In this document: one piece after another, positions 36,422 to 45,779 of the stretch
How the letters are laid out: every line of letters starts with the position of its first letter
How positions within the stretch are numbered: the first letter of the stretch is position 1
From: an uncultured Alsobacter sp.
GTDB taxonomy: Bacteria > Pseudomonadota > Alphaproteobacteria > Rhizobiales > Beijerinckiaceae
Assembly: GCF_945952055.1 (NCBI RefSeq)
Contig: NZ_CAMFHB010000001.1
Coordinates: 186,001-250,000 of the forward strand
Direction: 5' to 3'
DNA: 64,000 nucleotides
Notes under the pieces: generated by a model
Seen by the model: only the letters and a program-made list of their open reading frames with translations
Told to the model about the DNA's origin: nothing
Databases searched by the model: none
Made by a program: the position numbers and the translations under genes

Positions 36422-38581
36422 CTACTCCGCCGCGTCCTTCTGGACGTAGCCGAGCCGCCGGTTCAGCTCTTCGATGAGGCCCGTGGCGGCCTCGGCGATC
36501 ACGGTACCGGGCGGGAAGATGGCGCTGGCGCCGGCCGCGCGCAGGGCGTCGAAGTCCTGCGGCGGGATGACGCCACCGACGACGATCATGATGTCCGGGC
36601 GGCTTGCCTTCTCGAGCTCGGCCCGCAGCTCGGGCACGAGCGTCAGGTGGCCCGCCGCAAGCGACGACACGCCGACGATGTGCACGTCGTTCTCCACCGC
36701 CTGGCGCGCGGCCTCGGCCGGCGTGGCGAACAGGGGCCCGATGTCGACGTCGAAGCCAAGGTCGGCGAAGGCCGAAGCGATGACCTTCTGGCCACGGTCA
36801 TGGCCATCCTGGCCCATCTTGGCGACGAGGATGCGCGGACGCCGTCCGTCGCTCTCCTCGAACGCTTCCACCAAGCGCTGCACGCGCGTGACGACATCGG
36901 ACATGGTGCCGACCTCCCGCTTGTAGACGCCCGAGATGGAGCGGATCTCGGCCCGGTGCCGGCCGAAGACCTTCTCGAGCGCCATCGAGATTTCGCCGAC
37001 GGTGGCCTTGGCGCGGGCCGCGTCGATGGCGAGCGCGAGCAGGTTGCCGGTCCCTTTCGCGCCCTCGGTCAGCGCATTCAGCGCGGCCTCGACGGCGGCC
37101 GGATCGCGCTCCGCCTTGAGGCGCGCCAGCTTGTCGAGCTGCTGTGCCCGCACCGCCGAGTTGTCGACCTTCAGCACGTCGATCGGCTTCTCCTCGGTCG
37201 GCCGGTAGCGGTTGACGCCCACCACGGTCTGGGTGCGCCCGTCGATGCGGGCCTGGGTCTTGGCCGCCGCCTCCTCGATGCGCAGCTTCGGGATGCCGGC
37301 TTCGATGGCCTTGGCCATGCCGCCGAGATCCTCGACCTCCTGGATGTGGGCCCAGGCCTTGGCCGCGAGCTCCTGCGTCAGGCGCTCGACGTAGAAGGAG
37401 CCGCCCCACGGATCGATGATCCGCGTCGTGCCGCTCTCCTGCTGCAGGACGAGCTGCGTGTTGCGGGCGATGCGGGCCGAGAAGTCGGTGGGCAGCGCCA
37501 GCGCCTCGTCGAGCGCGTTGGTGTGCAGCGACTGGGTGTGCCCCTGGGTCGCCGCCATCGCCTCGATCTGCGTGCGCACGACGTTGTTGAACACGTCCTG
37601 CGCGGTCAGCGACCAGCCGGAGGTCTGCGAATGCGTGCGCAGCGGCAGGGACTTCTCGCTCTTGGGCTCGAACTGCTTGACCAGCCGCGCCCACAAGAGG
37701 CGCGCCGCCCGCAGCTTGGCGACTTCCATGAAGAAGTTCATGCCGATCGCCCAGAAGAAGCTCAGGCGCGGCGCGAAGCGGTCCACGTCCAGCCCCGCCG
37801 CGAGACCCGCGCGGATGTATTCCACGCCGTCGGCCAGCGTGTAGGCGAGTTCCAGGTCCTGCGTCGCCCCGGCTTCCTGCATGTGATAGCCGGAGATCGA
37901 GATCGAGTTGAACTTCGGCATCTTCTGCGAGGTGAATGCGAAGATGTCGGAGATGATCCGCATCGAGGGCGCGGGCGGGTAGATGTAGGTGTTGCGGACC
38001 ATGAACTCCTTGAGGATGTCGTTCTGGATGGTCCCCGACAGCTTCTCGGGCGCGACGCCCTGCTCCTCGGCCGCGACGATGTAGAGCGCCAGGACCGGCA
38101 GCACCGCGCCGTTCATGGTCATCGACACGCTCATCTGGTCGAGGGGGATCCCCGAGAACAGCGTGCGCATGTCGTAGATCGAGTCGATCGCCACGCCGGC
38201 CATGCCGACATCGCCCGCGACGCGGGGATGGTCGCTGTCGTAGCCGCGGTGGGTCGCGAGGTCGAAGGCGACCGACAGGCCCTTTTGCCCCGCCGCCAGG
38301 TTGCGGCGGTAGAAGGCGTTGGAGTCCTCCGCCGTCGAGAAGCCCGCATACTGGCGCACGGTCCAGGGCTGGTTGACGTACATCGTCGGGTAGGGACCGC
38401 GCACATAGGGCGCGATGCCAGGGAAGCCGTCGACGAAGTCGATGCCGGCCCGGTCGGCCTGGGTGTAGGCCGGCTTCACCGGGATCTCCTCGGGCGTCAC
38501 CCAGGGTTCGCCGGAGGTGGCCGGCGCCGGGACCGAGGCTGCCGGCAGCGGCAGGGTGGAGAAATCCGGGATGCGGCTCAT
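36422..38581 (-). CDS. mutB: Methylmalonyl-CoA mutase, large (catalytic) subunit
   Basis: A 719-residue adenosylcobalamin enzyme interconverting methylmalonyl-CoA and succinyl-CoA, used in propionate breakdown and the ethylmalonyl-CoA pathway. The TIM-barrel part carries [18 protein letters not shown] and [13 protein letters not shown]. The C-terminal B12 domain has the base-off histidine motif DGHDRG (about residue 590), then LAAGH and the GG of [11 protein letters not shown]. It lies 57 bases downstream of mutA in the same direction. The reactivating GTPase gene meaB is at 15737. Confidence 0.97.
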   Translation of the reverse strand: MSRIPDFSTLPLPAASVPAPATSGEPWVTPEEIPVKPAYTQADRAGIDFVDGFPGIAPYVRGPYPTMYVNQPWTVRQYAGFSTAEDSNAFYRRNLAAGQKGLSVAFDLATHRGYDSDHPRVAGDVGMAGVAIDSIYDMRTLFSGIPLDQMSVSMTMNGAVLPVLALYIVAAEEQGVAPEKLSGTIQNDILKEFMVRNTYIYPPAPSMRIISDIFAFTSQKMPKFNSISISGYHMQEAGATQDLELAYTLADGVEYIRAGLAAGLDVDRFAPRLSFFWAIGMNFFMEVAKLRAARLLWARLVKQFEPKSEKSLPLRTHSQTSGWSLTAQDVFNNVVRTQIEAMAATQGHTQSLHTNALDEALALPTDFSARIARNTQLVLQQESGTTRIIDPWGGSFYVERLTQELAAKAWAHIQEVEDLGGMAKAIEAGIPKLRIEEAAAKTQARIDGRTQTVVGVNRYRPTEEKPIDVLKVDNSAVRAQQLDKLARLKAERDPAAVEAALNALTEGAKGTGNLLALAIDAARAKATVGEISMALEKVFGRHRAEIRSISGVYKREVGTMSDVVTRVQRLVEAFEESDGRRPRILVAKMGQDGHDRGQKVIASAFADLGFDVDIGPLFATPAEAARQAVENDVHIVGVSSLAAGHLTLVPELRAELEKASRPDIMIVVGGVIPPQDFDALRAAGASAIFPPGTVIAEAATGLIEELNRRLGYVQKDAAE

Positions 38582-38638
38582 GGCGTCACTCCGCCGTGCG
38601 TCGGTGAACGGAACGGGGGCTGTCGGCTTCAGGTGCCA

Positions 38639-40495
38639 TCACAGACCCAGTGTAGCGTGGACCTGGCGCAGTGTCGCCAGCACGTCGCAGCCCGCGAAGA
38701 CGAACCCCTCGATGCCGGCCGCGCGCAGGTCGGCTTCCAGCTCGCCGGGCCGGCCGGCCAGCCAGATCGCCGCGGCGCCGGCGCCCTGGAGGGCTCTGGT
38801 CGCCTCTGCCGCCTCCCGCGCATAGCGCTCGTCGCTGGAGCACAGGCACGCGACCTTGGCGCCGCTCGCCCGGAAGGCCTCCGTCAGGGCCGCGAGATCC
38901 GTGGCATCCCCCGCCGAAAAGCCCTCCGGCACCGGGGCGGCAACGCCGCCGGCCTCGAACAGGTTCTTGGCGAAGGTGGCGCGCGCCGTGAATTCGGCGA
39001 TGGGTCCCAGCGTCGCGATGAAGACGGTCGGCCGCGCGGCCGCTCTGTCGGCGGCATCGCGCAACGCCTCGAACGGTTCGGCCGCGCGCATCGGGGCCAG
39101 CGACGCGAACTGCCCGAACCCGGGCATGGCCGTGGCGGCCGGAGCCGGGACCAGAACCGCGACCGGGGCCTCGTACACGTCCGGAAACTCGCTCGTGCCG
39201 GTGATCGCGTCCTTGCGCCGCGCAACGGCCTTGCCGCGCTCGGTCCGCACCGCGGCGACCTTGTCGTGGAACGTGCCGTCGGCGAGCCCGGCATGAAGGC
39301 CACCGCGCGTCTCCAGGTCCTGCACGAGCGACCAGGCCGCCTCGCACAGCTGCGACGTCAGGGCCTCGATGCCACCGGACCCGGCGGCCGGATCGGCGAC
39401 CCGGGCGAGATTGCTCTCTTCCTGCAGCACGAGCTGCGTGTTGCGCGCCAGCCGCCTGGCGAATGCGTCGGGCAGCCCCAGCGCCTGGGTGAAGGGCAGG
39501 ACGGCGATAGAGTCGGCGCCGCCCACGCCGGCGGCGAACACGGCGACGGTCGTGCGCAGCAGGTTGACCCACGGATCGCGGCGGGTCGTCATGCGCCAGG
39601 CCGTCTCCACGTGCAGGCGCAGCGGAACGGGATCGAGCCCGCAGGCCGTTTCGATCCCCGCCCAGAGGCGGCGCAGGGCGCGGACCTTGGCGATCGTCAG
39701 GAACTGGTCGGCATCCGCGGCCAGCCGGAAGCCGATCGCGGCGCGTGCGGTGTCGAGCGGAATGCCGCCGGCCTCCATGGCCCTGAGATAGGCCAGGGCC
39801 GAGGCGAGCGCGAAGGCGAGCTCCTGGGCCTCCGATCCGCCGGCCGCGTGGACGATGCGGCCGTCCGCGGCGCAGACCGGCCCCTTGAAGCCGCGGCCGA
39901 GGAGGTCCTTGGCCAACCCGGCGAACAGGGGCGCGAGCGTCGGCCAGTCGACCGGGCCGCCGCCAAGCAGGGCGAATTGTCCGAGGGGGTCGTAGCCGAA
40001 GGCGATGTCGCAGGCCGCCGGGTCGAGACCGCGCGCGACCACGAGGTCGGCCAGGGCGGTCGCCGCTTCCTTGCATCGGATCGACAGGTCCAGTTCGACG
40101 TGGATCCCCGCGTCGAGGACGACGCCGTCGAAGACGGTGGCCACCGTGGCCTGCGAGCCGTCGGCGAGCCCGAACCCGTGGGCGCCGACGGACCCCGAGA
40201 AGGCCACGTGCAGGCCCGTCGCACCGTTCTCCAGATCGAGGAGCGCCTGTGCGTTGGCGCGCTTGGCGTCGGGATCGTCGGCGCGGGCGAGAACATGCCA
40301 GGGCCCCGAGCCGGCGCGGGCCATCGGGGCCGTTCCGTCGGCCTTTCCGTAGAGCGGCTCGACACGAATGCCGTCATGGGTGGCTCCCACGAGCCGACGC
40401 TCGAAGGGCGCTCCCTTGAGCACGCCGTCGACCAGCTTGAGCCACTGATCCCGCGTCGGCTGCGGAAAATCGGAGGCGAAGCCGAGATCAGCCAT
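38639..40495 (-). CDS. mutA: Methylmalonyl-CoA mutase, small subunit
   Basis: A 618-residue homologue of the large subunit that pairs with it. It keeps the barrel signature (LARVADPAAGSGGIEAL, parallel to the large subunit's [12 protein letters not shown]) and a C-terminal Rossmann-like domain. That domain lacks the DxHxxG cobalamin motif, as in all small subunits, so it is structural. ATG 40495 gives the family start MADLGFASDF; an in-frame ATG at 40570 is rejected. First gene of the mutA-mutB operon. Confidence 0.94.
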   Translation of the reverse strand: MADLGFASDFPQPTRDQWLKLVDGVLKGAPFERRLVGATHDGIRVEPLYGKADGTAPMARAGSGPWHVLARADDPDAKRANAQALLDLENGATGLHVAFSGSVGAHGFGLADGSQATVATVFDGVVLDAGIHVELDLSIRCKEAATALADLVVARGLDPAACDIAFGYDPLGQFALLGGGPVDWPTLAPLFAGLAKDLLGRGFKGPVCAADGRIVHAAGGSEAQELAFALASALAYLRAMEAGGIPLDTARAAIGFRLAADADQFLTIAKVRALRRLWAGIETACGLDPVPLRLHVETAWRMTTRRDPWVNLLRTTVAVFAAGVGGADSIAVLPFTQALGLPDAFARRLARNTQLVLQEESNLARVADPAAGSGGIEALTSQLCEAAWSLVQDLETRGGLHAGLADGTFHDKVAAVRTERGKAVARRKDAITGTSEFPDVYEAPVAVLVPAPAATAMPGFGQFASLAPMRAAEPFEALRDAADRAAARPTVFIATLGPIAEFTARATFAKNLFEAGGVAAPVPEGFSAGDATDLAALTEAFRASGAKVACLCSSDERYAREAAEATRALQGAGAAAIWLAGRPGELEADLRAAGIEGFVFAGCDVLATLRQVHATLGL

Positions 40496-40617
40496 GGGAA
40501 ACCCCGCCGTTTGCCGCGTCAGCGGCACCACCATTGCACCTGGCCCGAAAGCGGCGCGACCATTGCACAAACCTGCCGAAATACGCCACCCTCCGTTCGA
40601 CGGAGCGGGGGGACGGC

Positions 40618-41238
40618 ATGTCAGGGGTGAAGAAGCGCAGAAGCAAGGCCTTGTGGTGGTCCGTGCTGGCCACTGTCATGGCCGCCGTCGCTCCACAGGC
40701 CGTCCTGGCCGAGCCGCTCTGGGCCCGGCGCGTCCAGACCGGCGTGGTGGCCTGCCAGTTCGAAGGCTGGTCCAACGATCCCGATCCCGGCGGCCTGCCC
40801 GTGCGGTCGGAGCCCGCGCCGGATGCGCCGGCGCTCGGCCGCCTTCCGCCGCCCCGCGTCATCGGCCTCGACGAGCTGGCCGTGCTCGTGCGCGTCACCG
40901 GCTACCGCGACGGCTGGTTCCGCATCGACACGGCGTTCTTCCCGAGCGAGGCGGACGCCAACAATCGCCAGTCCGCGGCGGTCTTTCGCGGCAACGGTTG
41001 GGTGCCCAGCGCCATGGTGAAGGCCACGCTGGGCTCGGATGCGCTGATGGTGGCGCCGCGGCGCGATGCCAAGCGCAAGGCATCGCTCGTCGGCAAACGG
41101 GGCGGTTTTCCGATCACGCCCGACACCATCGCGGTCAAGCGCCTGCTCTCGTGCAACGGCACCTGGGTCGAAGCCGACACCGAGTTCGGCATCGGCTGGG
41201 TGGAACGGGTCTGCGCCCGCCAGCTCGGAAGCTGCTGA
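40618..41238 (+). CDS. Exported SH3-domain-like protein
   Basis: A 206-residue protein with a signal peptide ending AAVAPQAVLAE. A bacterial SH3-like region follows: GLPVRSEPAPDAPALGRLPP, then VTGYRDGWFRID and NGWVPSAMV. A second possible SH3-like module has VEADTEFGIGWVERVC. Such modules bind cell-wall or protein ligands. Cysteines at about 46 and near the C terminus could form disulphides. ATG 40618 has CGGAGCGGGG upstream. Divergent from mutA; no close functional context. Confidence 0.8.
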   Translation: MSGVKKRRSKALWWSVLATVMAAVAPQAVLAEPLWARRVQTGVVACQFEGWSNDPDPGGLPVRSEPAPDAPALGRLPPPRVIGLDELAVLVRVTGYRDGWFRIDTAFFPSEADANNRQSAAVFRGNGWVPSAMVKATLGSDALMVAPRRDAKRKASLVGKRGGFPITPDTIAVKRLLSCNGTWVEADTEFGIGWVERVCARQLGSC

Positions 41239-41268
41239 GCGGGCGCCTTCGACGCCTCCGGGCCGCTC

Positions 41269-41676
41269 TCAGTAGATCATCATGGGCGGCAGCTCCTTGG
41301 CCGCCTCGACCCACTTGGCCACCACCTTCTCGCTGGGCACCGCCCGCACGAGCTTGCGCTTGGCGTTCGCCTCTTCCATCGCCTTGGTCAGGTTCGCGAC
41401 GTTGCGGTTGCGCAGTTCCTTGACCGTGTCGACACCCGCGGCCTCGAGCAGCTCCGAATACTCCTCCCCCACGCCGGGGACGCGCAGGAGATCGGCCATG
41501 TTGGTCCACTTCAGGATGAGCGTCTCGGTGATGCCAGACGCAGCCGCCACGGCCTTGCGGCCCTTGGGATCCTTCGCCTTGTCGAGAAGATCGGCGGTGG
41601 TGGCTATTCCGCCCGCCTTCAGTTTCTCGGCATAGGCCGGGCCAATGCCCTCGATCGTCGCTATCGGATAGGCCAT
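41269..41676 (-). CDS. DUF4332 helix-hairpin-helix protein
   Basis: A 135-residue protein made of two helix-hairpin-helix modules. IEGIGPAYAEKLKAGGIATT and VPGVGEEYSELLEAAGVDTV are the two hairpins; this double pattern defines DUF4332. The hairpins resemble those of DNA-binding proteins, but no enzymatic domain is attached. ATG 41676 (MAYPIATIEGIG) has GGGGAGA upstream. Confidence 0.85.
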   Translation of the reverse strand: MAYPIATIEGIGPAYAEKLKAGGIATTADLLDKAKDPKGRKAVAAASGITETLILKWTNMADLLRVPGVGEEYSELLEAAGVDTVKELRNRNVANLTKAMEEANAKRKLVRAVPSEKVVAKWVEAAKELPPMMIY

Positions 41677-41806
41677 CGCAGTCTCCCCTCCATGGAACGG
41701 CGGCACGGCCGGACTCCGGCCGCTCCGCCTGACTGCGCCCCCCTCGGGCGCATCCCTCGCGTGGCGTGCCGCCGCGACCCGGGGCACGCCGCTGAACCCG
41801 CGTCGC

Positions 41807-42205
41807 TCAGACGAACTGGGACAGGCCCGGGACGGAGGCCACGACCTCGCCCATCGCGTCCTCGCCCGCTTTCTCCCGGCCGAAGGCGAAGAGCTCGCGT
41901 CCCAGCGTCTGCATCTGGTCCATCGAGAGCCCGGCGCCCGTGAGCTTGCCCGCGAGCGCCATCAGCCCCCCGCCGCCCATGAGGCCGCCGAGGGCTCCCA
42001 TGAGCCCGCCGGGCTTGCCGCCGGTGTCCGACGCCGCGGCCTGGTCGGCCAGCGCCTCGGCACCGGGCATCGCGGAAAACATCGCGGCGACCTTGTCCGC
42101 CGGTGCTTCCTTGCGCAGGAAGTCGAGCACGATGCCGATGGCGCCGGACGCCGCGGCGGCGTCGAGCCCGGTTGCGTCGGCGATCTTCGTGACGAGTTCG
42201 TCCAT
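41807..42205 (-). CDS. DUF2267/YidB-like small protein with glycine-rich centre
   Basis: A 132-residue protein. The N-terminal helical part (MDELVTKIADATGLDAAAAS, IVLDFLRKEAPADKV) is followed by a Gly/Met-rich segment (LMGALGGLMGGGGLMALAG), and the tail GEVVASVPGLSQFV closes it. This layout is common in small alphaproteobacterial proteins annotated DUF2267 or YidB-like; the function is unknown. ATG 42205 follows a weak ribosome site. Divergent from the ATPase gene. Confidence 0.75.
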   Translation of the reverse strand: MDELVTKIADATGLDAAAASGAIGIVLDFLRKEAPADKVAAMFSAMPGAEALADQAAASDTGGKPGGLMGALGGLMGGGGLMALAGKLTGAGLSMDQMQTLGRELFAFGREKAGEDAMGEVVASVPGLSQFV

Positions 42206-42365
42206 GAGGTGCCTCGTAAGGTTGAGTTCAAGATTGCAAGTGTCCTGCAGGGAGCACAAGCCCTGCCGGCACGACTTCGTTGCGCCAAGGCGGTGCCAGC
42301 GGTGGAAAGCGACACGCCCCACCGCTATACCTTCACATCGATGACAGCGAGGGGACGGCAGCATC

Positions 42366-43922
42366 ATGGCGGATGACGGCACCATTTTCGTCGGCAAGAG
42401 CGACAAGCCCGAGGTTTTGACGCTCAAGCTGGCGAACAGGCATGGCCTGATCACCGGGGCGACGGGCACCGGCAAGACGGTGACCCTGCAGGTGCTGGCG
42501 GAGGGTTTCTCGGCAGCGGGCGTGCCGGTCTTCGCGGCCGACATCAAGGGCGACCTGTCCGGAATCGCTGCCCCGGGCGATCCCAAGCCGCATTTCGTCA
42601 GCCGTGCCAAGGACATGGGCTACGAGTACCAGCCGGACCAGTTCCCGGCCGTCTTCTGGGACCTGTTCGGCGAGCAGGGCCACCCGATCCGCGCCACGGT
42701 GCTGGAGATGGGCCCGCTGCTGATGGCCCGCCTGCTCGAGCTCAACGACACGCAGGAGGGCGTCCTCAACATCGCCTTCCGCATCGCCGACGAGCAGCAG
42801 CTGCCGCTCATCGACATGAAGGACCTGCGGCTCCTTCTGAACGAGATGACCAAGGCGGACGGGCTGAAGCCGGTCGCCCTGCAGTACGGCAACGTGGCCG
42901 ACGCCACGGTGGGCTCGATCCTGCGCCAGCTCCTCGTGCTCGAGAACCAGGGCGCGACCAAGTTCTTCGGCGAGCCCGCCCTCGACATCAACGACTTCAT
43001 GAAGCTCGACCGGGATGGGCGTGGCTTCGTCAACATCCTGGCGGCGGACAGGCTGATGGCCAGCCCGCGCCTCTACGCCACCTTCCTGCTCTGGCTGCTG
43101 TCCGAACTGTTCGAGCAGCTGCCGGAAGTGGGCGATCCGGAGAAGCCGAAGCTCGTGTTCTTCTTCGACGAGGCGCACCTGCTGTTCAACAACGCGCCCA
43201 AGCCGCTGCTGGAAGCCGTCGAGCAGGTCGTGCGCCTCATCCGGTCCAAGGGCGTCGGCATCTACTTCGTCACGCAGAACCCGCTCGACGTGCCCGACAC
43301 GGTTCTCGCCCAGCTCGGCAACCGCGTTCAGCACGCGCTGCGCGCCTTCACGCCGCGCGACCAGAAGGCCGTGAAGGCGGCCGCCACGACCTTCCGCCCC
43401 AACCCCAAGATCAACACCGAGCAGGCCATCACGCAGCTGGGCGTGGGCGAGGCCCTCGTGTCCATGCTCGAGGGCAAGGGCATTCCGGAGATCGTGTCGC
43501 GTGCGCTGATCAAGCCGCCGACCGCCCGGGTCGGACCGGTCACGCCGGCGGAGCGCCAGCAGGTGATCGCGTCGAGCCCTCTGCGCGGACGCTACGACAC
43601 CGCCATCGATTCGGAGTCGGCCTACGAGATCCTGACGAAGCGGCGGCAGCTGCAGACGCCGGCGCCCAGCCAGCCGGCGGGCCAGGGCGGGACCGTGCCG
43701 ACGGGGCAGGCGCCGCAGCAGGCGTCGTCTTCCGGCGGGCTCGGCGGTATTCTCGGGGGCATTCTCGGCGGCATCACCGGCGGCGGGGGTGGCGGGGGAC
43801 GGGGACGCATGACCGTCACCGAGCGGGTCATCGCCAATGCCGCCTCCTCGGCCGCACGCACGGTGGGAACCCAGATCGCCAGCGCCATCCTGCGCGGCGT
43901 TCTCGGCAGCCTGAAGAAGTAG
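42366..43922 (+). CDS. HerA-like helicase/ATPase (DUF853, YjgR type)
   Basis: A 518-residue P-loop ATPase of the HerA/FtsK superfamily. It has Walker A GATGTGKTVT (about 33-42), VFAADIKGDLSGIA, Walker B VFFFDEAHLLF and the sensor motif IYFVTQNPLDVP. The C-terminal 90 residues are Gly/Pro/Gln-rich and end in a conserved ATPase-family helix (RGVLGSLKK). YjgR-type proteins are widespread and poorly characterised; nucleic-acid translocation is the inferred activity. No NurA partner nuclease is nearby. Confidence 0.9.
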   Translation: MADDGTIFVGKSDKPEVLTLKLANRHGLITGATGTGKTVTLQVLAEGFSAAGVPVFAADIKGDLSGIAAPGDPKPHFVSRAKDMGYEYQPDQFPAVFWDLFGEQGHPIRATVLEMGPLLMARLLELNDTQEGVLNIAFRIADEQQLPLIDMKDLRLLLNEMTKADGLKPVALQYGNVADATVGSILRQLLVLENQGATKFFGEPALDINDFMKLDRDGRGFVNILAADRLMASPRLYATFLLWLLSELFEQLPEVGDPEKPKLVFFFDEAHLLFNNAPKPLLEAVEQVVRLIRSKGVGIYFVTQNPLDVPDTVLAQLGNRVQHALRAFTPRDQKAVKAAATTFRPNPKINTEQAITQLGVGEALVSMLEGKGIPEIVSRALIKPPTARVGPVTPAERQQVIASSPLRGRYDTAIDSESAYEILTKRRQLQTPAPSQPAGQGGTVPTGQAPQQASSSGGLGGILGGILGGITGGGGGGGRGRMTVTERVIANAASSAARTVGTQIASAILRGVLGSLKK

Positions 43923-43995
43923 CGGCCACGCGGGGATTGCGGTCGGCTCCGGCGCGGGTAAGGTCGATGACCCTGACCCAGCCGGACCTGCCGAC

Positions 43996-45381
43996 ATGTC
44001 ATCCCTGGACGCCGTTCTCGCCCGCATCGACGCCGATCTCGACGCGTCGCTCGACCGTCTTTTCGAGCTTCTGCGCATCCCGTCGATCTCCACCGACAGC
44101 GCCTATGCCGCGGACTCGCGGCGGGCGGCGCAGTGGGTCGCCGAGAACCTGCGCGGCATCGGCTTCGACGATGCCTCACCCCGGGAGACCGGCGGCCACC
44201 CGGCGGTCGTCGGGCATGCCCCCAAGCCCGGCAAGCCCCACGTCCTCTTCTATGGCCACTACGACGTCCAGCCGGTCGATCCGCTGAGCGAGTGGCACGT
44301 CCCGCCGTTCGAGCCGCGCCTCATCACGGCCGAGGACGGCCGGCGCATGATCGTCGCCCGCGGCGCCTGCGACGACAAGGGCCAGCTCATGACCTTCGTC
44401 GAGGCCTGCAGGGCCTGGAAGGCCGTGACCGGCTCCCTGCCCATCGGCATCACGATGCTCATCGAAGGCGCGGAAGAGAGCGGCTCGCAGTTCCTGCCGG
44501 AGTTCCTCGAAGCGAACCGCGACGACCTCGGCGCCGACGTGGCGCTCGTCTGCGACACGGGCATGTGGGATCCGGAAACGCCGTCGATCAACGTGTCGCT
44601 GCGCGGCATGTGCTACGAGGAGATCGTCATCCGCTGCGCGGACCGGGACCTGCATTCCGGCGTCTTCGGCGGCGCGGCCGCGAACCCCGTCCGCGTGCTC
44701 GCCCGCATCATCGCCGACCTGCACGATGCCGACGGCCGCATCACGCTGCCGGGCTTCTACGAGGGCGTGCACGAGACCCCCACCCAGATCCTCGACCAGT
44801 GGCGGGCGCTCGGGCTCACCGAGGAGGCCTTCCTCGGCATCGTCGGCTTGAAGCACTCGATCGGCGAGAAGGGCCGGATGCTCATCGAGCAGATCCAGTC
44901 GCGCCCCACCTGCGACGTGAACGGCATCTGGGGCGGCTACGCCGGCGAGGGCACGAAGACCGTCATCGCGGGCGAGGCCGGCGCGAAGATCTCCTTCCGC
45001 CTGGTGGGCGACCAGGATCCGGCGAAGGTCAGCCAGGCTTTCGAGGCGTTCGTGAAAGCGAGGGTGCCGGCCGACTGCTCGGTCACCTTCATCCACCACA
45101 AGGGATCCAAGGCCATCCAGCTGCCCTACGACATGCCCGCGCTGACGCAGGCCAGGTCGGCCCTCACCGACGAGTGGGGCAAGGCCCCGGTGATGATCGG
45201 CTCCGGCGGCTCGATCCCCATCGTCGGCGACTTCAAGCGCACCCTGGGCCTCGACTCGCTGCTGATCGGCTTCGGGCTCGACGACGACCGCGTGCATTCG
45301 CCCAACGAGAAGTACGACCTGACGAGCTTCCACAAGGGCACCCGCTCCTGGGCCCGGGTGCTGGCGGCGCTCGCGTCGTGA
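43996..45381 (+). CDS. M20-family dipeptidase
   Basis: A 461-residue metallopeptidase. The metal-binding motifs are FYGHYDVQPVD, GACDDKGQL and IEGAEESGSQF (the Glu-Glu pair), and the late histidine lies in FGLDDDRVHSPNEKYD. A dimerisation domain is inserted at about 190-310. It should cleave dipeptides or related amides in the cytoplasm with two zinc ions. Its TGA overlaps the GTG of the Nudix gene, so the two are coupled. Confidence 0.93.
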   Translation: MSSLDAVLARIDADLDASLDRLFELLRIPSISTDSAYAADSRRAAQWVAENLRGIGFDDASPRETGGHPAVVGHAPKPGKPHVLFYGHYDVQPVDPLSEWHVPPFEPRLITAEDGRRMIVARGACDDKGQLMTFVEACRAWKAVTGSLPIGITMLIEGAEESGSQFLPEFLEANRDDLGADVALVCDTGMWDPETPSINVSLRGMCYEEIVIRCADRDLHSGVFGGAAANPVRVLARIIADLHDADGRITLPGFYEGVHETPTQILDQWRALGLTEEAFLGIVGLKHSIGEKGRMLIEQIQSRPTCDVNGIWGGYAGEGTKTVIAGEAGAKISFRLVGDQDPAKVSQAFEAFVKARVPADCSVTFIHHKGSKAIQLPYDMPALTQARSALTDEWGKAPVMIGSGGSIPIVGDFKRTLGLDSLLIGFGLDDDRVHSPNEKYDLTSFHKGTRSWARVLAALAS

Positions 45382-45779
45382 CCGGGCTGCCCGGTGTCGG
45401 ATGCGGCGCCTGGATCGAGGAGGACGGCAAGGTTCTCCTCGTCCTGAGGCTCAAGGCGCCGGAGAAGACGCTCTGGAACCTGCCCGGCGGCAAGATCGAC
45501 TGGAACGAGCGGGCCGAAGCCGCGGTCGTCCGGGAGGTGGCCGAGGAAACCGGCCTGACGATCGCCCTCCACGGGCTCCTGTGCCTGACGCAGATGATGG
45601 AGCCCGGCCATCACTGGATCGCGCCGGTCTTCCAGGCCACGGTCGTGGCCGGGGAGGCGCGCAACGTGGAGCCGGCCAAGCACGGGGACGTGCGCTGGTG
45701 GCCGGTGGCGGCGCTTCCGTCCAACCTCGGCCAGGCCGCGCGCGATGCGCGGGCCGCGCGTCAGGCCGCCGCGCGCTGA
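45378..45779 (+). CDS. Nudix hydrolase
   Basis: A 133-residue enzyme with a complete Nudix box: GGKIDWNE, seven residues, then REVAEETGL, matching Gx5Ex7REUxEExGU. It hydrolyses nucleoside diphosphates linked to another moiety; MutT-like clean-up or ADP-ribose-type activity cannot be separated by eye. GTG 45378 overlaps the dipeptidase stop. Its last 19 bases overlap the 3' end of the convergent chemoreceptor gene. Confidence 0.9.
   Translation: MTGLPGVGCGAWIEEDGKVLLVLRLKAPEKTLWNLPGGKIDWNERAEAAVVREVAEETGLTIALHGLLCLTQMMEPGHHWIAPVFQATVVAGEARNVEPAKHGDVRWWPVAALPSNLGQAARDARAARQAAAR

Noticed and set aside
36647-40630. A 1327-codon open frame antisense to both mutase subunits
   Set aside because: Same GC artefact; it spans two unrelated genes and their gap and has no recognisable protein features.
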